A stretch of 64,000 nt of DNA from Thalassospira lucentensis (GTDB taxonomy: Bacteria > Pseudomonadota > Alphaproteobacteria > Rhodospirillales > Thalassospiraceae). The notes beneath the pieces were generated by a model, which was given only the letters and a program-made list of their open reading frames with translations, searched no databases and had not been told where the DNA came from. A program made the translations under genes and the position numbers. Of this stretch, positions 54,985 to 64,000 are shown piece by piece; within the stretch, counting starts at the first letter, position 1, and each line of letters starts with the position of its first letter. The stretch is taken from NCBI RefSeq assembly GCF_011806425.1, contig NZ_JAATOV010000004.1, positions 186,001 to 250,000 of the forward strand, given 5' to 3'.

Positions 54985-56187
54985 ATGACCGAACTCAATC
55001 AACTTGATATTTCCGCCGCCCCCGAAGCACCGCTTACGGGGCAGGTGATTGCCGTGACATCGGGCGGCACAGGTGGCCACATGTTTCCGGCGGTTGCCCT
55101 GTCAAAGGCGCTGGTTCGGCGTGGGGCGAAAGTGCTGTTTTTCACCGATGCGCGCGCGTCACGCTACACCGATGGGGTCGAGGGTGTGCAAACCATCATC
55201 CTCCCCGCTGGCGGCATTGCGGGTAAAGGCATCAAAGGCCGGATCATGGGGGCTGCCCGTCTTGGTCTTGGCACGCTAAAAGCCCGGTCAATCATTAAAA
55301 AAGCCAAGCCCGCAGCAGTCATTGGCTTTGGTGGTTATGCATCCATCCCGGCAACCATGTCGGCCAAGTGGTTGAATATTCCGTTTGCCATTCACGAACA
55401 GAATGCTGTTTTGGGTCGCGCCAACCGATTGGTCGCCAGTGCAGCAAAACGCATTGCGACATCGTTTCCTACCGTAAAGCTGATTGACCCAGCCGATCAG
55501 AACAAAGTCATTTGGACCGGTAACCCGGTGCGCGCAGAAGTCGCAGCCCTTGCCAATTGTGATTATGACGTTCCGACGGAAGACGGCCCAATCCGCCTGT
55601 TGGTTACGGGTGGGTCACAGGGCGCACGCGTTCTTTCCGAAATTCTGCCAACCGCGTTGGTTAATATGCCCGAACATATTCGCACCCGCCTTGTGGTAAC
55701 CCAGCAGGCGCGTGAAGAAGATCTGACGTCGGTGCGCAACACCTATAAAGGGTCGGGTATTGATGTGACGTTGGCATCCTTTATTGATGACATTCCCGAA
55801 CGCCTGCGCGATTGCCATTTGGTCATTGCCCGTTCTGGCGCATCAACCGTTGCGGAACTGACCGCCGCCGGGCGACCTGGATTGTTGGTTCCCCTGCCCC
55901 ACGCGATTGACGACCACCAACGATACAATGCCCAACAAGTCGAAGAAACCGGCGGCGCGTGGCTGATGCCACAAGATCGTTTCAGCAGCGAAGCCGTGAC
56001 TGACAGACTAACTAAACTTCTTAGGAACCCGGCCGCCCTAACCCGCGCGGCAAAGGCTGCGCACAGTACGGGTCGGGCAAATGCCGCCGAACGGCTGGCC
56101 GATATGGTGCTTGATATGCTGGGGCTTAACCCGGCCGGCACGCCAGAAAACGAAAACATAAGCAAAGACCGAGGAGACATCTCATGA
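54985..56187 (+). CDS. murG: Lipid I N-acetylglucosaminyltransferase MurG
   Basis: MurG converts lipid I to lipid II on the cytoplasmic membrane face. The 400-residue protein is a GT28 enzyme with the N-terminal [20 protein letters not shown] (near 28-47), [29 protein letters not shown], and the C-terminal [15 protein letters not shown] (near 200) and [21 protein letters not shown] choose ATG 54985, which has GGACGAG before it; a GTG at 54976 is also open. The stop overlaps the murC start (ATGA). Confidence 0.96.
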   Translation: MTELNQLDISAAPEAPLTGQVIAVTSGGTGGHMFPAVALSKALVRRGAKVLFFTDARASRYTDGVEGVQTIILPAGGIAGKGIKGRIMGAARLGLGTLKARSIIKKAKPAAVIGFGGYASIPATMSAKWLNIPFAIHEQNAVLGRANRLVASAAKRIATSFPTVKLIDPADQNKVIWTGNPVRAEVAALANCDYDVPTEDGPIRLLVTGGSQGARVLSEILPTALVNMPEHIRTRLVVTQQAREEDLTSVRNTYKGSGIDVTLASFIDDIPERLRDCHLVIARSGASTVAELTAAGRPGLLVPLPHAIDDHQRYNAQQVEETGGAWLMPQDRFSSEAVTDRLTKLLRNPAALTRAAKAAHSTGRANAAERLADMVLDMLGLNPAGTPENENISKDRGDIS

Positions 56188-57593
56188 ACACCCTGCCGCT
56201 CAACATCGGCACCATCCATTTTGTCGGTATTGGTGGCATCGGTATGTCCGGTATTGCCGAAATTCTCAACAACCTTGGTTACACCGTGCAAGGGTCAGAT
56301 ATCTCTGACAATGCCAATGTGCAGCGCCTGCGCGATCTGGGCATCAAGGTTTTTGTTGGTCATAAGGGCGAGAACGTCGTTGATGCCAAGGTGGTTGTGA
56401 TTTCAACCGCTGTGAAACCTGATAACCCCGAAGTCATCGCCGCGCGTGCGGACATGATCCCGGTTGTCCGCCGTGCTGAAATGCTGGCCGAGCTGATGCG
56501 CCTTAAGGCGGCAATCGCTGTTGGTGGTACGCATGGCAAAACCACTACAACGTCACTGGTCGCCACCATGCTGGACGCAGCGGGTCTTGACCCAACGGTG
56601 ATCAATGGCGGCATCATCAATTCATACGGCACCAATGCCCGTTTGGGTGATGGCGATTGGATGGTGGTTGAGGCCGATGAGTCAGATGGCACATTCGTTA
56701 AGGTACCGTCGACCATTTCGGTTGTGACCAATATCGACCCGGAACATCTTGATCACTGGAAAGATTTCGACCAGCTACGCGAAGCGTTCAAAAACTTCGT
56801 TCAGAACATTCCGTTCTATGGCTTTGCCGTGCTGTGTATCGATCATCCCGAAGTTCAGGCCCTGATTGGCAAGGTCTCAGACCGGCGTATTTTCACATTC
56901 GGTTTCTCCCCGCAGGCAGATGTCCGGGCGGTGAATGTACGCACCAACATTGGTGACAGCGTTTTTGACGTGGTCATCCGTGAACGTGTTGATAGCGAAG
57001 AACGCGTGATCAAGGATGTGCGCCTGCCGATGGTTGGCGATCATAACGTTTCCAACTCGCTTGCTGCGATTACGGTCGCACTTGAGCTTGGCATTCCTGA
57101 CGAGAAAATCGTATCGGCCTTTGACGGCTTTACCGGCGTTAAACGCCGCTTTAGCAAAACCGGCGAAGTCGATGGTGTGACCATTATCGATGATTACGGT
57201 CACCACCCGGTCGAAATCAAAGCCGTGCTTAAAGCCGCGCGTCAGGCAACCAAGAACAATGTCATTGCCGTGGTTCAACCGCACCGTTATTCGCGTTTGC
57301 ATGATCTGTTTGAAGATTTCTGCACCTGCTTTAACGATGCCGACAACGTGATTGTCGCCAACGTCTTCGAAGCTGGTGAAACCCCTATCGAAGGCGCATC
57401 ACGCGACGCACTTGTCGAAGGATTGCGCAACCGTGGCCACCGCCATGTCAGCGCCCTTGAAGGCCCAGAAAAACTCGCCGAAATGATTGCCGAACAGGCC
57501 GAAGCGGGTGATCTCGTCGTCTGCCTTGGTGCAGGATCAATTAGCACATGGGCCAATGCGCTTCCGGCCCAACTTAAAGCCTTAAAAAACTGA
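56184..57593 (+). CDS. murC: UDP-MurNAc:L-alanine ligase
   Basis: MurC starts the peptide stem by adding L-alanine to UDP-MurNAc. The 469-residue protein shows [17 protein letters not shown] at the N-terminus, the ATP loop [18 protein letters not shown] (near 114), [20 protein letters not shown], split here as [20 protein letters not shown], and the C-terminal [18 protein letters not shown]. Overlap with murG by 4 bp and a 7-bp gap to murB keep it within the operon. Confidence 0.98.
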   Translation: MNTLPLNIGTIHFVGIGGIGMSGIAEILNNLGYTVQGSDISDNANVQRLRDLGIKVFVGHKGENVVDAKVVVISTAVKPDNPEVIAARADMIPVVRRAEMLAELMRLKAAIAVGGTHGKTTTTSLVATMLDAAGLDPTVINGGIINSYGTNARLGDGDWMVVEADESDGTFVKVPSTISVVTNIDPEHLDHWKDFDQLREAFKNFVQNIPFYGFAVLCIDHPEVQALIGKVSDRRIFTFGFSPQADVRAVNVRTNIGDSVFDVVIRERVDSEERVIKDVRLPMVGDHNVSNSLAAITVALELGIPDEKIVSAFDGFTGVKRRFSKTGEVDGVTIIDDYGHHPVEIKAVLKAARQATKNNVIAVVQPHRYSRLHDLFEDFCTCFNDADNVIVANVFEAGETPIEGASRDALVEGLRNRGHRHVSALEGPEKLAEMIAEQAEAGDLVVCLGAGSISTWANALPAQLKALKN

Positions 57594-57600
57594 GATTGTC

Positions 57601-58545
57601 ATGAGTACGCCGGGACATCACACGCCACTTATTGATCGCCTGCCCAAGGTTCGGGGCAAGCTTCGCGAAGGTGCGCAATTGTCAAAGGTCACCTGGTTTC
57701 AGGTGGGTGGACCAGCAGATGTGATGCTCCGACCGGCCGATACGGACGATCTTGCCGCGTTTTTGAAAAACAAACCGTCGGATATGCCCGTTACGGTCAT
57801 TGGTGTGGGGTCAAACCTTTTGGTGCGCGATGGCGGTATTCGCGGCGTTGTCATCCGATTGGGACGCCCGTTTACAGATACCAAGGTTGTCGACGGTGAT
57901 CTTCATGTCGGGGCGGGTGCGCTTGATCTGAACGTTGCGCAAACGGCCCAGCAAGCTGGCATTTCGGGGCTTGAATTCCTGTCTGGTATTCCAGGCACCA
58001 TTGGTGGTGCGCTTCGAATGAATGCCGGGGCTTACGGGGCTGAAATCAAAGATATCCTGATCAGTGCGACTGCCGTTGATGGCACGGGCGACATTCACAC
58101 TGTAACGCCCGATGAGATGGATTTGTCATATCGTCATTGCGGCGTGCCCGATGATTGGATTTTCACATCTGCCATTTTACGCGGGCAACCGGGCGACAGC
58201 GATGAAATAGCCAAACGCATGGGCAAAATTCAGGATGCCCGTGCCGGATCGCAACCGATCAAATCGCGGACAGGCGGATCAACCTTTGCCAATCCGACAC
58301 CGGACCGCGCGTGGGAAGTCATTGATGCCGCCGGGTGTCGCGGCCTGACAATTGGCGGCGCGCAAATGTCCGAACAGCATTGCAACTTTATGATCAATTT
58401 GGGCAATGCCACGGCCCTTGATCTTGAACAGTTGGGTGATGAAGTCAAAAAGCGGGTGAAAGACCACAGTGGTGTTGAGCTGCGTTGGGAAATCCGGCGT
58501 ATCGGCGAACGCCTTGGCACCTCCATCATAGGAAAAGACGCATGA
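57601..58545 (+). CDS. murB: UDP-N-acetylenolpyruvoylglucosamine reductase
   Basis: MurB reduces UDP-GlcNAc-enolpyruvate to UDP-MurNAc with FAD and NADPH. The 314-residue protein has the FAD-binding VIGVGSNLLVRDGGIRGVVI (near 62-81), GLEFLSGIPGTIGGALRMNA (near 124), YRHCGVP, and the C-terminal SRTGGSTFANPTP with AWEVIDAAGCRG (about 225-250), which carries the catalytic serine. It is the shorter type-II-like form. Its end overlaps ddl by 4 bp (ATGA). Confidence 0.97.
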   Translation: MSTPGHHTPLIDRLPKVRGKLREGAQLSKVTWFQVGGPADVMLRPADTDDLAAFLKNKPSDMPVTVIGVGSNLLVRDGGIRGVVIRLGRPFTDTKVVDGDLHVGAGALDLNVAQTAQQAGISGLEFLSGIPGTIGGALRMNAGAYGAEIKDILISATAVDGTGDIHTVTPDEMDLSYRHCGVPDDWIFTSAILRGQPGDSDEIAKRMGKIQDARAGSQPIKSRTGGSTFANPTPDRAWEVIDAAGCRGLTIGGAQMSEQHCNFMINLGNATALDLEQLGDEVKKRVKDHSGVELRWEIRRIGERLGTSIIGKDA

Positions 58546-59456
58546 GCAAACATGTCGCAGTAATTTACGGCGGTTGGTCGACCGAGCGCGAAGTATCCCT
58601 GTCATCCGGGCGTGAATGCATCAAAGCACTGCGCGAAAAGGGCTATCGCGTCACAGAGATTGATGCTTCCCGCGATCTGGCGGCACAGCTTACTGCCGTT
58701 GATCCCAAACCGGATGTGATTTTCAACGCCCTTCATGGCCGTTGGGGCGAAGACGGTGCGGTGCAGGGTTTGCTTGAAATTATGAATATTCCCTACACCC
58801 ATTCCGGTGTGCGGGCATCGGCCATCGCCATGGATAAAATGTCAGCCAAAGCCATGTTCACGGAATATGACATCCCATGCGCGCGCCATGTTTGGGTCAC
58901 CCGTGATGAAATCGCCAACGGCACCGCCCTGCCCCCGCCCTATGTTCTTAAACCCAACAACGAAGGGTCATCGGTTGGGGTTGAAATCATTCTGACCGCT
59001 GAAGAAGAACAGAACATGCTGGCCCGTGAATGGGTGCATGGCGCAGGCGTCATGCAGGAAGAATTTGTTCCGGGCCGCGAGATGACCGTTGCGGTCAAAG
59101 ACGGCAAGGCCATGGAAGTCATCGAAATCCTGACCGGCAATCACGCATTTTACGATTTTGAATCAAAATACGTGCAAGGCGGATCGGAACATGTTGTTCC
59201 AGCGAACATCAATGACGATTTGCGCGCAAAACTGCGTGAAAACGCAGAAGCCGCGTATCGGGCGCTCGGCTGTCGCGGGATTGCGCGGGCAGATTTCCGC
59301 TATGACCCTGAACATGACCGTTTGGCAATTTTGGAAATCAACACCCAGCCGGGCATGACCCCCACATCCCTTGTCCCGGATGCGGCACGTCATGACGGTT
59401 TTAGCTTTGCCGACATCGTCGCGTGGATGGTCGAGGATGCCTCATGCGAGCGATAG
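58542..59456 (+). CDS. ddl: D-alanine:D-alanine ligase
   Basis: Ddl makes the D-Ala-D-Ala used by MurF. The 304-residue ATP-grasp protein starts HVAVIYGGWSTEREVSLSSG. It has NALHGRWGEDGAVQGLLEIM (near 66), PYTHSGVRASAIAMDKMSAK, VLKPNNEGSSVGVEII (near 140) and the metal-binding EINTQPGMTPTSL near 277. I choose ATG 58542, which overlaps the murB stop; upstream in-frame codons lie inside murB. The position between murB and ftsQ is that of ddlB in many dcw clusters. Confidence 0.97.
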   Translation: MSKHVAVIYGGWSTEREVSLSSGRECIKALREKGYRVTEIDASRDLAAQLTAVDPKPDVIFNALHGRWGEDGAVQGLLEIMNIPYTHSGVRASAIAMDKMSAKAMFTEYDIPCARHVWVTRDEIANGTALPPPYVLKPNNEGSSVGVEIILTAEEEQNMLAREWVHGAGVMQEEFVPGREMTVAVKDGKAMEVIEILTGNHAFYDFESKYVQGGSEHVVPANINDDLRAKLRENAEAAYRALGCRGIARADFRYDPEHDRLAILEINTQPGMTPTSLVPDAARHDGFSFADIVAWMVEDASCER

Positions 59457-60316
59457 GAACCCTTAAAGAACAGGCCCGCGAACGTAGCGAAAAGCTTGAT
59501 AAGCAAAATGGCGTTGCATCAAACGTCAAAAAGATCGCGCGCGTTCTTTGGTGGGCTGGGTTTGTTGGCGTATTTACGCTGGGTCCGATTGCGCTTTGGC
59601 GAACCGGCAAGGCCGACACGTGGCTGCTTATTGCACAGAACGAAGCCATTCGACTGTCTGCTGATTTTGGCATGACGGTAAAAAATATCGAAGTATCAGG
59701 CCGCCAAAAAACCGATCCCAACGCCCTTCTGGCGGCAATCGGCAAAAAGCCGGGCACCCCGATCGTGACATTTGACGTCGATAGCGCACGCGAACGGATC
59801 GAAGAGCTTTCTTGGGTGCGGTCGGCTGCGGTTGAACGCCAATTGCCAGATACCCTGATTGTTTCAATTGTCGAACGTCAACCGCTTGCCCTGTGGCAGA
59901 CCCACAACGGCGGTCACATTCTTATTGATGGTGACGGTGCGCAGCTGCAGAACTACGAACTGGGCGATTACCTTAATCTGCCAGTTCTGGTTGGCGATGA
60001 CGCGCCAGAACATGCCGCCGAGATGCTTTCGATCATTAAAACCATCCCGCACCTTTATAAAGAGGTTACCGGCGCGCAACGCATTGGTCATCGTCGCTGG
60101 AATATTCAGCTTTCAAACGGGATGTATGTCCGCCTGCCTGAAAAGGATATGGACAAAGCATGGAAACGTCTTGAGCTGCTTGACCAGGAACATGACTTGC
60201 TTGAACGTGATGTTCTGATTGTTGATTTAAGGCTGCCAGACCGCACTTTTGTGCGCCTTACACCCGGCGCGGCGGAACTTCGGCGCAACCCGCCCAAAAA
60301 GCAGGGTGCTGTTTAA
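59444..60316 (+). CDS. ftsQ: Cell division protein FtsQ
   Basis: FtsQ links cytoplasmic divisome parts to FtsL/FtsB. The 290-residue protein has a basic cytoplasmic tail, one membrane segment (about 35-55), a POTRA domain (about 75-145, with TVKNIEVSGRQKTDPNALLA) and a beta domain ending about 280. LPDTLIVSIVERQPLALWQT is a typical FtsQ stretch at about 133-152. ATG 59444 follows GAGG and overlaps ddl by 13 bp. The Pro/Lys-rich C-terminal tail is short. Confidence 0.95.
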   Translation: MRAIGTLKEQARERSEKLDKQNGVASNVKKIARVLWWAGFVGVFTLGPIALWRTGKADTWLLIAQNEAIRLSADFGMTVKNIEVSGRQKTDPNALLAAIGKKPGTPIVTFDVDSARERIEELSWVRSAAVERQLPDTLIVSIVERQPLALWQTHNGGHILIDGDGAQLQNYELGDYLNLPVLVGDDAPEHAAEMLSIIKTIPHLYKEVTGAQRIGHRRWNIQLSNGMYVRLPEKDMDKAWKRLELLDQEHDLLERDVLIVDLRLPDRTFVRLTPGAAELRRNPPKKQGAV

Positions 60317-60390
60317 ATCCTGCTAAAACAAATAATCGGCAATATCCCAAAGATAAGCTGGGAACAAAGGCCCTAGCCGCGCGTCTTTGT

Positions 60391-60415
60391 TTGACAGATA
60401 CAAGCGTGTGATAAT
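60391..60415 (+). promoter_or_regulatory. Candidate promoter upstream of ftsA
   Basis: In the 286-bp gap between ftsQ and ftsA there is TTGACA (60391-60396), and an extended -10-like TGTGATAAT with its hexamer at 60410-60415. The 13-bp spacing is too short for a standard pair, so the extended -10 may act on its own. A separate ftsA/ftsZ promoter is common in other bacteria. Confidence 0.25.
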
Positions 60416-60602
60416 GGCGTTTTTTGCTTATCAAACAATTCGATAGCTTAGGACGACACTGCCCCTTTAATGACTTAAATTTAGAAGATGTAAAAGACTC
60501 CGGCCAGCCTTAACCAATTTGCAACAGCTTTTGGTGGAAAACGGGCTTAAGGTTCGCAATAAAATCGAACCAATAACAACTTAAAAGATTTCGAGCACTC
60601 AA

Positions 60603-61853
60603 TTGGCACGCAACAAAACCAGATCAGGATTGATTGCGGCTTTGGACATTGGAACGTCCAAGGTCTGCTGTTTTATTGCCCGACGTGAAAAGGACCAACC
60701 GCCGAAAATCATCGGCATTGGCCATAACATGTCAAAGGGACTGCAAAGCGGCGCAATTTCCAATCTTGATGCCGCACAGGAAGTAGTCCTTGCGGCCGTG
60801 AATGCGGCTGAGAAAATGGCCGGTCACACCATCGAATCCGTGATCGTTAATCTGTCGGGCGGACAACCGGAATCCGAAACACATACAGTTGAATTGCCGC
60901 TGGGATCACGGCCGATTGGTAACCTTGAGATCAGAAAGCTTAATGATCAAAAAGATGTGCTGTTGCGACAAGCCGGCGACGAACTGATCCACACAGTTCC
61001 GCTTGGCTTCCGGGTTGATGGTACCAAAAGCATGAATGACCCGCGCGGCATGTATGGATCGACCCTTGGTCTTGATCTGCATTTCGTGCGTACCCAAACC
61101 GCACCGCTTCGCAATCTCGACACGCTACTAAGACGCTGCCATTTGACGATCCAGGAAACCGTGGTGACCCCGCTTGCATCAGGGTTGTCTGCGTTAACAC
61201 CTGATCAACGCGATCTTGGCGCGACCGTGATCGACATGGGTGCTGGCACAACCAGTGTCGCGGTTTTCCATGGCGGGCAAGTAATTTACACGACTTCGAT
61301 CCCCGTTGGTGGCGCGCATGTGACGCGCGACATTGCCTATGGGCTCAATACGTCGTTAAACCACGCCGAGCGAATGAAAACCCTGCATGGCAGCGCGCTG
61401 ACATCTCCATCCGATGACCAGGAAATCCTTGCGGTTCCAGTGATTGGTGATGAAGACGAGAACAATTTCAATCACGTGCCACGTTCAATGTTGATCAACA
61501 TCATCAAGCCACGTCTTGAAGAAACCTTTGAGATGATCCGTGATCAACTTGAAGAACATGGCCTGTCGCAAATTGGCGGACGCAGCATCGTTTTAACTGG
61601 CGGTGCCAGCCAGTTGAACGCCATTGCCGACCTTGCCAATCAGATGTTTGAACGTCCGGCCAGCATTGCGCATCCCCATGGGGTAACCGGTCTTGCCGAA
61701 GCAACCGCTGGGCCGCCATTCTCGGCCTGTGCCGGGTTGTTGCTGCGTGCCATCGAACAACAAAATGATCCGTTAAGCGAAGCCATGGCGAATATTCGTC
61801 AATCAGGGGGGCGATGGGGCCGTCTTGGGGCTTGGCTCAAAGAAAACTTTTAA
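60603..61853 (+). CDS. ftsA: Cell division protein FtsA
   Basis: FtsA is the actin-like protein that tethers FtsZ to the membrane. The 416-residue protein has the phosphate-1 motif ALDIGTSKVCCFIAR (near 13), the SHS2-like 1C domain about 85-165, the phosphate-2 DMGAGTTSVAVF (near 213), GGAHVTRDIAYGL, the adenosine motif VLTGGASQLNAI (near 334) and a C-terminal amphipathic helix (GRWGRLGAWLKENF) for membrane binding. It starts with TTG; the ribosome binding site is poor, so the start is less certain than for its neighbours. Confidence 0.95.
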   Translation: MARNKTRSGLIAALDIGTSKVCCFIARREKDQPPKIIGIGHNMSKGLQSGAISNLDAAQEVVLAAVNAAEKMAGHTIESVIVNLSGGQPESETHTVELPLGSRPIGNLEIRKLNDQKDVLLRQAGDELIHTVPLGFRVDGTKSMNDPRGMYGSTLGLDLHFVRTQTAPLRNLDTLLRRCHLTIQETVVTPLASGLSALTPDQRDLGATVIDMGAGTTSVAVFHGGQVIYTTSIPVGGAHVTRDIAYGLNTSLNHAERMKTLHGSALTSPSDDQEILAVPVIGDEDENNFNHVPRSMLINIIKPRLEETFEMIRDQLEEHGLSQIGGRSIVLTGGASQLNAIADLANQMFERPASIAHPHGVTGLAEATAGPPFSACAGLLLRAIEQQNDPLSEAMANIRQSGGRWGRLGAWLKENF

Positions 61854-62084
61854 CTTCCCACTACCAAAAACCAAACAACCCGCTGGTTTGCTGTGCTGAT
61901 CGGGATAAATGGAATTTTTTGCTCATTTTTTTCGAAAAGTTTTGTGCGCATTAACATGCCAATAACCCTTTGCCAGCTAAAACCATCTTGGAGGTCTTTG
62001 TGTCAGGACGTGTTCTGGCATACGTGGCAAAGGGAAGGTCACGCAGATCTTTAAGCTCTAAAGCGCGGAGAGGAAGAGCAAACA

Positions 62085-63752
62085 ATGAGTACAATTAGTT
62101 TTTCCGTACCTGAAACGGAAGAAAACCTAAAACCAAAGATTACCGTTATCGGTGTCGGCGGTGCCGGCGGGAACGCCGTTAACAATATGATCGCATCCGA
62201 ACTTGAAGGATGTGATTTTGTTGTTGCCAATACCGATTCTCAGGCCCTGTCACAAAGCAAAGCCACGCGCAAAATGCAGCTTGGCCGCAAAATCACCCAG
62301 GGCCTGGGTGCAGGCGCACGTCCTGATGCCGGGGGTGCCGCCGCAGAAGAATCCATCGAAGAAATTCAAGCACAGCTTGAAGGTTGCCACATGGTATTCA
62401 TCACCGCCGGTATGGGCGGTGGTACGGGTACCGGTGCAGCCCCGGTCATTGCACGTGCCGCAAAAGAAGCAGGCATTCTGACCGTTGGTGTTGTTACCAA
62501 GCCGTTCCATTTTGAAGGCACGCGCCGTATGCGCACTGCTGAACAGGGAATAGAGCAGCTTCAACAGTATGTTGACACCCTGATTATCATTCCGAACCAG
62601 AATTTGTTCCGGGTCGCGAATGAAAAAACCACCTTTGCAGATGCCTTCCAAATGGCAGACGATGTTCTGCGCAATGGTGTGCGGTCGATTACTGACCTTA
62701 TGATGGTTCCGGGCCTTGTGAACCTTGACTTTGCTGATATTCGCACTGTTATGAGCGAAATGGGCAAAGCCATGATGGGCACAGGCGAAGCATCCGGCGA
62801 GAAACGTGCCCTTGAGGCCGCCGAAGCCGCCATTGCTAATCCGCTGCTTGAAGATGCTTCGATGAAGGGTGCACGTGCAGTCCTCATCAACATCACAGGC
62901 GGCATGGATATGGCTCTGTACGAGGTCGACGAAGCCGCGAACCGTATTCGCGAAGAAGTCGCATCCGAAGCCAACATCATCTTTGGTTCCACCTTCGATC
63001 CGACCATCGAAGGCGCGCTTCGCGTTTCTGTAGTAGCAACCGGCATCGATGCCGAAGACGTTCGTCGTCCGCAGCCGAAAACTGTTTCCGTCGCACAGCC
63101 AAAAGCAGCTGAGCCGGCAGAACAGCCTGCCCCTGCGCCGTCATTTGGTCAGCATGGTGCCGGCAATGCCGCTGCCAGCGCACCGGCCGCCAATGTCGCA
63201 CAGGATGACTACACCGGTGGTGCATCGATCGATCAGATCCCGGCAGACCGCTTTGCCGCAACCGGCAGCGCACATCAGCCAGAGCTGAACCAACAGGCTG
63301 ATTCTCAGCAGACCGGTTCGATTGAAATGGGCCAGACGGTCTTGAAACCGAAACCTGTTTTGCGTGCGACTGAAAAAGCAAACAGCAACGGCGATATGGC
63401 ATTCATTCCGCCGCGCGCTGTTTCCCCAAGCGAAGCCGCCCCGGTCAGTAAACACAGCCCGGATGTCTTCGAAGCCGCCGATGCGCAGAACGCAACGTCA
63501 CCGCGTTCGGTGCTCAGCAGCTTGTTTGGTAAGAACAAAGGCGCCAAGGACCATCATCAGGGTCAGCCGCAACAAAATGCAGTCCCTAAGGCTGCGCAGC
63601 CGCAGGCACCTGCACCGCGTCAGACCGAGATGCCCCTTGACGAAAACGGATCACAGATCACCACCAACGAGCCCTCTTCCCGGGGCAAAACGTCTGGTGC
63701 ATCTGACGACCTGCTCGAGATCCCGGCCTTTCTACGTCGTCAGGCTAACTAA
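62085..63752 (+). CDS. ftsZ: Cell division GTPase FtsZ
   Basis: FtsZ polymerises into the Z ring. The 555-residue protein has the nucleotide-binding [19 protein letters not shown] (near 24-42), the tubulin signature [15 protein letters not shown] (near 110) and the T7 loop [20 protein letters not shown] near 210-229. The GTPase core ends near residue 325. An unusually long Pro/Ala/Gln-rich linker (about 330-535) leads to the conserved C-terminal peptide [13 protein letters not shown] that binds FtsA and other partners. E. coli FtsZ is about 383 residues, so the extra length lies in the linker. GGAGAGGAAG before the ATG is a strong ribosome binding site. A terminator follows. Confidence 0.98.
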   Translation: MSTISFSVPETEENLKPKITVIGVGGAGGNAVNNMIASELEGCDFVVANTDSQALSQSKATRKMQLGRKITQGLGAGARPDAGGAAAEESIEEIQAQLEGCHMVFITAGMGGGTGTGAAPVIARAAKEAGILTVGVVTKPFHFEGTRRMRTAEQGIEQLQQYVDTLIIIPNQNLFRVANEKTTFADAFQMADDVLRNGVRSITDLMMVPGLVNLDFADIRTVMSEMGKAMMGTGEASGEKRALEAAEAAIANPLLEDASMKGARAVLINITGGMDMALYEVDEAANRIREEVASEANIIFGSTFDPTIEGALRVSVVATGIDAEDVRRPQPKTVSVAQPKAAEPAEQPAPAPSFGQHGAGNAAASAPAANVAQDDYTGGASIDQIPADRFAATGSAHQPELNQQADSQQTGSIEMGQTVLKPKPVLRATEKANSNGDMAFIPPRAVSPSEAAPVSKHSPDVFEAADAQNATSPRSVLSSLFGKNKGAKDHHQGQPQQNAVPKAAQPQAPAPRQTEMPLDENGSQITTNEPSSRGKTSGASDDLLEIPAFLRRQAN

Positions 63753-63769
63753 CGACGTTTCTCCGCGCG

Positions 63770-63802
63770 AAAAAGGGAAGGCACTTTGCCTTCCCTTTTT
63801 TT
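63770..63802 (+). terminator. Rho-independent terminator of ftsZ
   Basis: A 14-bp stem with arms at 63770-63783 and 63787-63800 and a three-base loop is followed by a run of T on the plus strand. It ends the dcw cluster. The last 198 bases of the window show no gene and presumably lead to the promoter of the next gene. Confidence 0.93.
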
Positions 63803-64000
63803 ATAGCAACGCATTCAGAACATGACGCAAAGCAACGCGTCCTGTGACGAAAAATTGCCGGAATATGTTCATTGCACGTGTTACGACATACTGCGTTGAT
63901 CAGCCAATATAGATACAAATACGTTTATTTTCAGTGACTTATTTTAGTTACAAAGCGTAACAAAGAGTGATTTGTTAGATTGTTATTCAGTGGGTAGTGT

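Overview
The window looks like a chromosomal segment of an alphaproteobacterium. It carries a complete alphaproteobacterial-type mraZ-to-ftsZ division and cell-wall (dcw) cluster, a meso-diaminopimelate-type MurE, a large AsmA protein, TRAP transport and HBM-like chemoreceptors. Overall feel and moderate G+C suggest a marine Rhodospirillales member such as Thalassospira; that placement is an impression from protein sequence, not a database result. No phage, insertion sequence, CRISPR array, tRNA or rRNA was seen. The one structural RNA gene is RNase P RNA (rnpB).

Region 1 (1-4.5 kb, minus strand) is an iron-uptake regulatory cassette: a FecI-like ECF sigma factor, a FecR-like anti-sigma factor and a TonB-dependent receptor with an N-terminal STN signalling domain. 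A good Fur box lies upstream of the sigma gene. Region 2 (4.5-8.1 kb, minus) is a queuosine block, queA-tgt-queF, preceded by a YhhQ-family precursor transporter with its own promoter and a terminator/attenuator before queA. Region 3 (8.1-23 kb) holds mostly single genes: a PiT phosphate transporter, a 1181-residue AsmA protein, a DUF2189 membrane protein, an LpxR-like lipid A deacylase, an FAD-linked 2-hydroxyacid dehydrogenase, an AIM24/TIGR00266 protein, a GAF-GGDEF diguanylate cyclase, a GNAT acetyltransferase, a small membrane protein and a membrane-anchored FMN glutamate-synthase-like protein.

Region 4 (23-31 kb, minus) is a catabolic unit: a MarR-type regulator, then dctP-dctQ-dctM of a TRAP transporter and a fused HyuA-HyuB 5-oxoprolinase, closed by a strong terminator. 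A 13-bp palindrome overlaps the predicted -35 box of dctP, and a 13-bp stem-loop sits between dctP and dctQ. Uptake of 5-oxoproline or a related cyclic amide followed by ATP-dependent ring opening is the natural inference. Region 5 (31-44 kb) has two tandem paralogous chemoreceptors, a DjlA-like co-chaperone, the ABC-F protein Uup, an EamA transporter, an AmpD-like amidase, rnpB, a PPOX flavoprotein, an isochorismatase-like hydrolase, a CorA-type channel and an exported EF-hand protein.

Region 6 (44-63.8 kb, plus) is the dcw cluster: mraZ, rsmH, ftsL, ftsI, murE, murF, mraY, murD, ftsW, murG, murC, murB, ddl, ftsQ, ftsA, ftsZ. Many junctions overlap by ATGA or similar, and a strong terminator follows ftsZ. 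Upstream of mraZ are five boxes spaced exactly 10 bp apart, the pattern expected of an MraZ operator, with a second, weaker array in the opposite orientation about 100 bp further upstream. I found no wholly novel system. The most informative points are the regulatory architectures of regions 4 and 6 and the leader of the queuosine transporter.
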